A stretch of 64,000 nt of DNA from Paraphoma chrysanthemicola. Its lineage: Eukaryota; Ascomycota; Dothideomycetes; Pleosporales; Phaeosphaeriaceae. The position numbers were made by a program, and so were the translations under genes. Positions within the stretch are counted from its first letter, which is position 1. Each line of letters opens with the position of its first letter. The stretch lies in assembly GCA_020744225.1 (NCBI GenBank), contig JAGMWG010000024.1:1-64000 (forward strand), given 5' to 3'. A model generated the notes under the pieces. It was not told where the DNA came from. It did no database searches and saw nothing but the letters and a program-made list of their open reading frames with translations. Below, piece by piece: positions 58,694-64,000 of the stretch.

Positions 58694-61600
58694 GATAATG
58701 AGGAGGTGGGCGATGTGTAGCGGCGTCCGTTGTGGTTGGTGCAATCGCAGGCCTTGGGGAGTACCTAATCCTGTAACGATAGTGACAGTCTAAGTGACTT
58801 CTTGAGCCGATGCAATCGAAATACTCTTGCGTCAATCAATGCGTACCCTTATGAGTTTTAAGGTATGGGCACCCCTCCGTGAGTAATCGCGTCGCTAGCT
58901 CTACTGGACGCGAGAAGTTCCCTGGTGCGGGTGGACTCAAAGGTGCTGAAGTGGCGTCGCTGAATGCGAATTTTGATGTGAACTGTGGATGCAGTAGCCA
59001 AAAGAATGCAACAGGTCGCTCATCGGTCGCTTTTCGAGGCGCACAACTGATGTCACCCAACGAGGCGTTCCCAACGGCCTGGGTGATTGCTTCGCGCCCA
59101 CGTAGCACAGCCGCCCTTTTGGTGTGCCAAGTCCGTTTCGCTGCTCCTAGAAGGTCCCGGATTTGGGTAGCCCTGGATTTGCAACTAGAGACATTGACAT
59201 TCACGAGAATTGCTAGATTGAAGCATGGCCCGATGAAGTCGGTGAAACTAACAAGGAGATGAAATGTTTAGCGATAAAAGCCACGAAACGTTCTTTGCCC
59301 AAATCTGGACATGCTGGTGGTAGAACCTGGTGCTCGGATGACACGTTCCATGGGTACGGGTGTGCGATTGACATGTAATCCATCCAGACGGATGTGCAGT
59401 TGACATGACAGGAATCGGTAGTACAGCATGTGACATGTAACTCCAGACCGCAGCTTCGCGGTCTTTCATACGTTACAATACGGTCCATTGCCTTCCGAAC
59501 GGTTTCTCCAAGTTCTGGAAGGCTCAGCCAAAAGTACAGTATTGACTACCAGTGAGTAGGGGGCAATATTTCGGCTGTGTGCTGCAGGATCCGCATCAGC
59601 CTCAATCGAACAAATCGCACAAAATAGTCTGCGATGGTCGCATCCACTACGGTATCCGGAGGTCGATGTTATGGCGGTAAAGCCGTTGAGGTGGAGCCAC
59701 AATGGGGACTTTGCTGTTAGCAGCTGGATCGAGACTGATGCGATGTGAGCGGAGCTGACCTGTTCAATGCGCCAAGCTCTGCTTACATAATTCCACTAAG
59801 CCTTTTTTGTGGCTGCCCTCCTGCCTGCCTAGCTTCCAGTTTGACCGCCTGCATTGAAGAATTCGACCGCGATCTGCGACTTGCCTTTCCCGCGATCTTT
59901 AGGCAGGACCATTGCTGCCCCTCGAGGCGCATTCGGCATCCTGAGACAACACCGCTCAGCCTCACACACCGAATGTGGAAGCAGATCAACAGGTGGCCGC
60001 AGGTCGCACAAACCTCAAGGGCTCGCCCGGCGTGCGGCTGAATCATCGATGCTCCTTGTGGGAAGTAACACAGTTGACCGTTGCAACGCTGCGCCAGGCC
60101 CAGGTCTGGTCTCTGCTCGATGATGCGTCCACGAAGCGGCTCCAGACCTGTCATGCGATCATCTGACGCGGGCATCAAGATGCTGACGCCCCCAGACCGA
60201 ATAAGAAACTTGCTGCGAAGGGAACATTCGGCATTACTCACGGTGGGAGCACTTGCACTTGCACGATTCGCTAGTCGAGGCCAGAGGAACAGCAAATCGT
60301 GGGGTCTTCACCGCTAAATGCGGGGCACAACCTTGAATCACCTCGACAATGTAAAACCATAGGGTCTGGAGCATGGAGAGCCTCGTGGGATTTTCAGTGC
60401 GATGCCGGCACATTAGCCACCGCTTTTCCCGGTTTCAAGTACCAGCTGTCCCGCTCCCAACCTGCCACACGCGCACTCGACATTTCTCGCTTGAGACAAG
60501 CATTCGACCACATCAGCCATCAATTTCGCCATGTATCATCTCGATGGCAATCCTTCTGCGCCAGATCAGACTCTGCTAAAGGATCTGATCAAATTCACTA
60601 CGGCAAAATGGCAGACTATGGTTAGAGGCAGCCACCCGCAGATACAGGCAGACGCAAGAAACAGACCTTCAGTATCTAGAAGCTCTACTCAAGACACCAT
60701 AACGAAGTCACAAGCTTAGCGTTCAACACGGCATTTCAAGGAGAACTCAACGCGGAACGTCTGACTGGAAGATTGGCTTTAGGCTCTCGCCTATACGCAA
60801 TGCTAGCAGCCAAGTACAGCTCGAGATGACTTGTTAACTGACTCCTCAGTTCTAAGTCGACCTGTGAGCTGCACCCGATAGGTTGGGAAAGCCCACTAAT
60901 CCGTTTAGGCACACACGGCATGACGAAAAGAATACCGAATGCGTGCCATACGTGTGGTGCGCACGCTCGAAGGCGACGTGGCCAGCAATACAACAGACAG
61001 CACGTCCAACTCTATGCTCGAACATCTAGCTCCACCGCCTATGGGAATCTTCAAATCTCGCTTTCCCTGTCCACACTACATCCATGGTCACAAATGTCCT
61101 TATCATTATCAGCCTCGGGCAACTGCATAAGACGATGCTTGCGCTCGCGCCACAGCGCCTCAATTCATCCTCCAATTTAGAGGACCGGCAGCACGGCTGT
61201 CAACATCCAAACGCAAGATTAGGCAGACCTCAAGTACCGGATTTTCGCCTCTCAGACTGTCTCAGAGATCAGTTTCCAAGAAGATTTTGAGATACCCAAG
61301 CATATCAGCGGCTATCAGCATACTTCCAAGGACAAGCAGGTTAAGGGTAGAGCGCAAAGGTGGATCGAAGCGATTACAGCTCAATGGCGATTTCGCAACA
61401 CATATATAGCGGCACGGCTCTCGCGCCCGACATGGAACATTACACTATATCTGTTTTTGGAAAGGGGAGCTCGTCGGCCGTCGTAGCGTGAGTGCGCGCC
61501 AGAGTTCGCGTGTTAAGAGACCCCAGTAATCGATGATTAGCCAATGACTAAAATATTTACGCAGTCACCCGCGTCTCCAAGCCAAAACTGTTCGTGACGT

Positions 61601-62120
61601 CAGATCTAGTTAAACCATGTCCTCACATTCCCCTCTATATTTCAAGCCCACCACCTGAATAGCGCATTCACGCTGTCGCAGTAGGTTCTGTCACATGGCT
61701 TAGACTTGGCCCACTATACAGCCTCCCATGCGTTTCGCCCTAGTCCTGTTTGGCGCGGAGCAGACGGCCCGATATTAACACCACAACTCTACAATCTATC
61801 ACACAGCGCGCAATCCGGGGAAGCTATTAGCGAATGTCGAGAAACGCGGGCTTGGTTCGCGGAACGTGGTGGCTGCGTGGGCGCCTTCCACCAGAGACCA
61901 TTGTCTTGGTTGCCCAGGATTTGATACTCCTCTCATATTAGTATCATTTCGGCAATGTACTACCATATGAGGCGGCTCATCATATGGGTACGCACGATCT
62001 GATGCACGCAGATCCTGCAACGCCACACACAGCCATGATGTTGAGATATATAGCCTCCAGGCTTCACAGCAACAAGTCGGCAGATCCTCCACAGTTCACT
62101 TCGTCTGCAGAGCCGCCACC
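58694..62120. other. 3.4-kb gene-poor stretch
   Basis: No domain-bearing frame found. A 62-codon plus-strand frame at about 60531-60719 has reasonable composition at its start but no support. The first part contains the transporter promoter and the last few hundred bases the promoter of the AA9 gene. No tRNA, transposase remnant or tandem repeat recognised. Confidence 0.5.
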
Positions 62121-62998
62121 ATGAAGCTCAACTTCCTCTCCATCGTCGCTTTGGCGAGTACCGTGTCAGCTCATTCCATCTTCCAGAGGGTTTCCGTAAA
62201 CGGCCAAGACCAGGCCCTGTACGCGGGCGTGCGAGTGCCGTCCTCGAACAACCCCATCCAAAACGTCAATGACGGGGATTTTGCTTGCAACAAGGCTATC
62301 GGTCACAAAGACAATAACATCATCACAGTGCCCGCAGGCGCCAGGGTCGGTGCTTTGTGGGGTCATGTCCGCGGTGGAGCGCAATTCGCGAATGATCCAG
62401 ACCATCCGATCGCGAAGAGCCACAAGGGTAAGCTGAATGAAGATAGTTTTGAACAATCCATTGACAGCTTCTAGGTCCCATCTCATACTGGTTGGCAAAG
62501 GTCAACAACGCGGCTTCCACTGGCACGACTGGCTTGCAGTGGTTCAAGGTTGCACACGATGGTCTTGCGAACGGCAAGTGGGCAGTGGACACGATGATCG
62601 AGAATGGCGGCTGGCACTACTTCACTCTGCCAACTTGTATTGCACCTGGCGACTACCTCCTGCGCGTTGAGCTTCTCGCCCTACACAGTGCTTCGAAGCA
62701 AGGTCGGTATTCGCGTCATTGATCTAAGAATGATAGCTAACAGAACTCCAGGCGAGGCTCAGTTCTACATGTCATGCGCGCAGATCCGTAAGTTCAACGC
62801 ACCCTCACCAGCATCACACAGACTAAGTTTCCGTCAGGTGTCACCGGTAGCGGCTCCAACAGGGGCTCGAACTACGTCAGTTTCCCTGGTGCGTACAGCG
62901 CTAACGACGCCGGCATTTTGGTCAGCATCTACGGCAACACCGGCAGACCCTACCCAGCAAGCTACAGCATTCCCGGACCTGCCCCGCTGAGGTGCTGA
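62121..62998 (+). CDS. AA9 lytic polysaccharide monooxygenase (former GH61)
   Basis: Four exons (62121-62427, 62475-62702, 62752-62787, 62838-62998) encode 243 residues. These secreted copper enzymes oxidatively cleave cellulose or hemicellulose. The signal peptide (MKLNFLSIVALASTVSA) is followed directly by His18, which becomes the N-terminal copper-binding histidine. Other family marks are SHKGPISYWLAKV (second copper His region), GGWHYF, CIAPGDYLLRVELLALH and GEAQFYMSCAQI with its axial-site tyrosine. One 36-nt exon lies between two introns, and the frame closes cleanly. There is no cellulose-binding module; the protein ends in PLRC. Cys56 and Cys172 probably form the usual disulfide, judged by position. 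Confidence 0.93.
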
Positions 62999-63825
62999 AG
63001 AAGCAACAATAGATATGGGATCCCATCAGGTCCTGGCCCGCAGCCTCCCCCGAGACGTCGGCGGCTGGTGCTAGATTGTTCGCAATGTTTGCCATAGAAT
63101 GGATTATCTTAGAAAGAGCAAGACATCAGCAAAGTATCAATATGGATTAAATAACGTCGACATTGTCATGAAATCGTGAAGTTTTTGTGGAGTGAATAGC
63201 TGAAACGCATGACCAGTCGTTGGGAAAGATCCATGAGCATGAATTTGCTCCAAAGCCCGAGCTCGCAGGGCATATGATGAGGCTTTGGATAGCACGAGAA
63301 GAGGAACGTGTCGCAGTGAAGGCATTACCAACATGTGCTCTGAATGCAGCCAAGTGAGTATATATGTTTAAAACGCGAGAAAATGTTTCACATACGACCA
63401 TAAGGCGCTGAGAAGAAGCCCTTTCATCCATTTAACTATCTCACCAAGTCTGTAGGAGGGAGATTCAACATGCACTATCCCCTTTTTCTAGATTTGCGTT
63501 TTCCAGAACCTAACTACTGCGTTCCTACTAGCCTAACCTAAATAAATAAGCGCTTGTACGACCGAAATATGGACGATAGGCACCTATAATAATATAAAAG
63601 ATATCTTCAAGTCACGTTCTATAAGTGCAACTATTCTTCTACTCAAGATGAACTTTCTTAGACAATATTAGAGTAAGGCTTAGTAGGATCATAGTAAACG
63701 TAGATAGCTTAACTGTTGTCTGACTCGCCTGTAGAATACATTATGATAGTCCGTAATTTTATAGCATAAATGCAATTTCCATCCATTCAAATTCTATGGA
63801 CCTATCACCGCATCTGATCTGTTAA
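62999..63825. other. Intergenic with AT-rich tract
   Basis: About 830 bp. From about 63530 to 63790 the sequence turns AT-rich with many TA dinucleotides and few CpA/CpG, unlike the rest of the window. This could be a small repeat-induced-mutation relic or simply a low-GC spacer. No gene seen. Confidence 0.5.
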
Positions 63826-64000
63826 TCAGATCTTGAGTGAAATTGTTCCGAATGTAGGATCTGCCTCAAACTTTCCCTTGAGAGCCATCAATTCCTCCAC
63901 GTCCCAGTTGCTGAAGAGGAACCGACCTTTGAGGAACGCTGCGGCGGGACTAGCCAGCCAGAGAGCAAAACCACCTGGCAAACTCTCGTCGTCCCAGTCA
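63826..64000 (-). CDS. Short-chain dehydrogenase/reductase, C-terminal fragment
   Basis: The last 57 codons of a minus-strand gene that continues beyond the window. The peptide includes LPGGFALWLASPAAAFLKGR and FSNWDVEELMALKGKF, which match the C-terminal end of a common fungal NAD(P)-dependent SDR group. The catalytic YxxxK and the cofactor motif lie outside the window, so activity cannot be judged. Confidence 0.7.
   Translation of the reverse strand, partial: DWDDESLPGGFALWLASPAAAFLKGRFLFSNWDVEELMALKGKFEADPTFGTISLKI

Noticed and set aside
60531..60719. 62-codon plus-strand frame as a small gene
   Set aside because: Plausible first 30 residues but no homology, no extension by splicing and a random-looking end.
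1..64000. CRISPR arrays, bacterial operons or riboswitches
   Set aside because: No regularly spaced direct repeats; gene structure is eukaryotic throughout.

Overview
This window is nuclear DNA from a filamentous ascomycete (Pezizomycotina). The evidence is short spliceosomal introns, mostly 46-66 nt, with GT..AG ends and CTAAC/CTGAC-type branch sites, intron-bearing tRNA genes, and typical fungal families: a Zn2Cys6 regulator, an AA9 polysaccharide monooxygenase, a POT peptide transporter and a pogo/Fot-type transposon. Gene content would fit Dothideomycetes, but that class assignment is only inference. Twenty-four protein-coding units, some of them partial or uncertain, plus one broken transposase are listed. 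Exon joins were made by hand, and in every complete model the reading frame closes.

1-24.4 kb is a dense housekeeping block: the tail of an Mpv17/PMP22 protein, a DUF829/TMEM53 hydrolase, a degenerate tRNA-Lys, the P4-ATPase flippase DRS2, SRP72, TFIIE-alpha (TFA1), pseudouridine synthase PUS1, pyruvate dehydrogenase E1-alpha (PDA1), ferrochelatase (HEM15), Ku70, and an Est1-type protein with an unusual N-terminal finger-like motif. TFA1/PUS1 and HEM15/KU70 are divergent pairs with short shared promoters. DRS2/SRP72 and PDA1/HEM15 are tail-to-tail.

24.4-31.5 kb has no gene I can support. 31.5-46.5 kb is more accessory: an MFS transporter, a secreted proline-rich protein with several Kex2-type sites, a secreted zincin-like metalloprotease, an Ost-alpha/TMEM184 membrane protein, then a Zn2Cys6 regulator, a transketolase/dihydroxyacetone-synthase-like enzyme and a membrane-anchored MaoC hotdog protein that may form a small metabolic neighbourhood.

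47.3-54.1 kb is the most unusual part. A 1,852-bp DNA transposon with 65-bp perfect terminal inverted repeats and a TA duplication carries a transposase with two in-frame TAG codons. It lies just upstream of a small gene that appears to join a membrane segment to C2H2 zinc fingers. About 2.3 kb further on is a larger gene that, if my splice model holds, has the same layout, with an intron at the matching place inside its first finger. These two look like paralogues of a membrane-tethered zinc-finger family, one of them decaying.

54.2-64 kb holds an O-methyltransferase, tRNA-Thr(AGT), a POT-family peptide transporter, a 3.4-kb gene-poor stretch, an AA9 monooxygenase, an AT-rich tract and the 3' end of a short-chain dehydrogenase.
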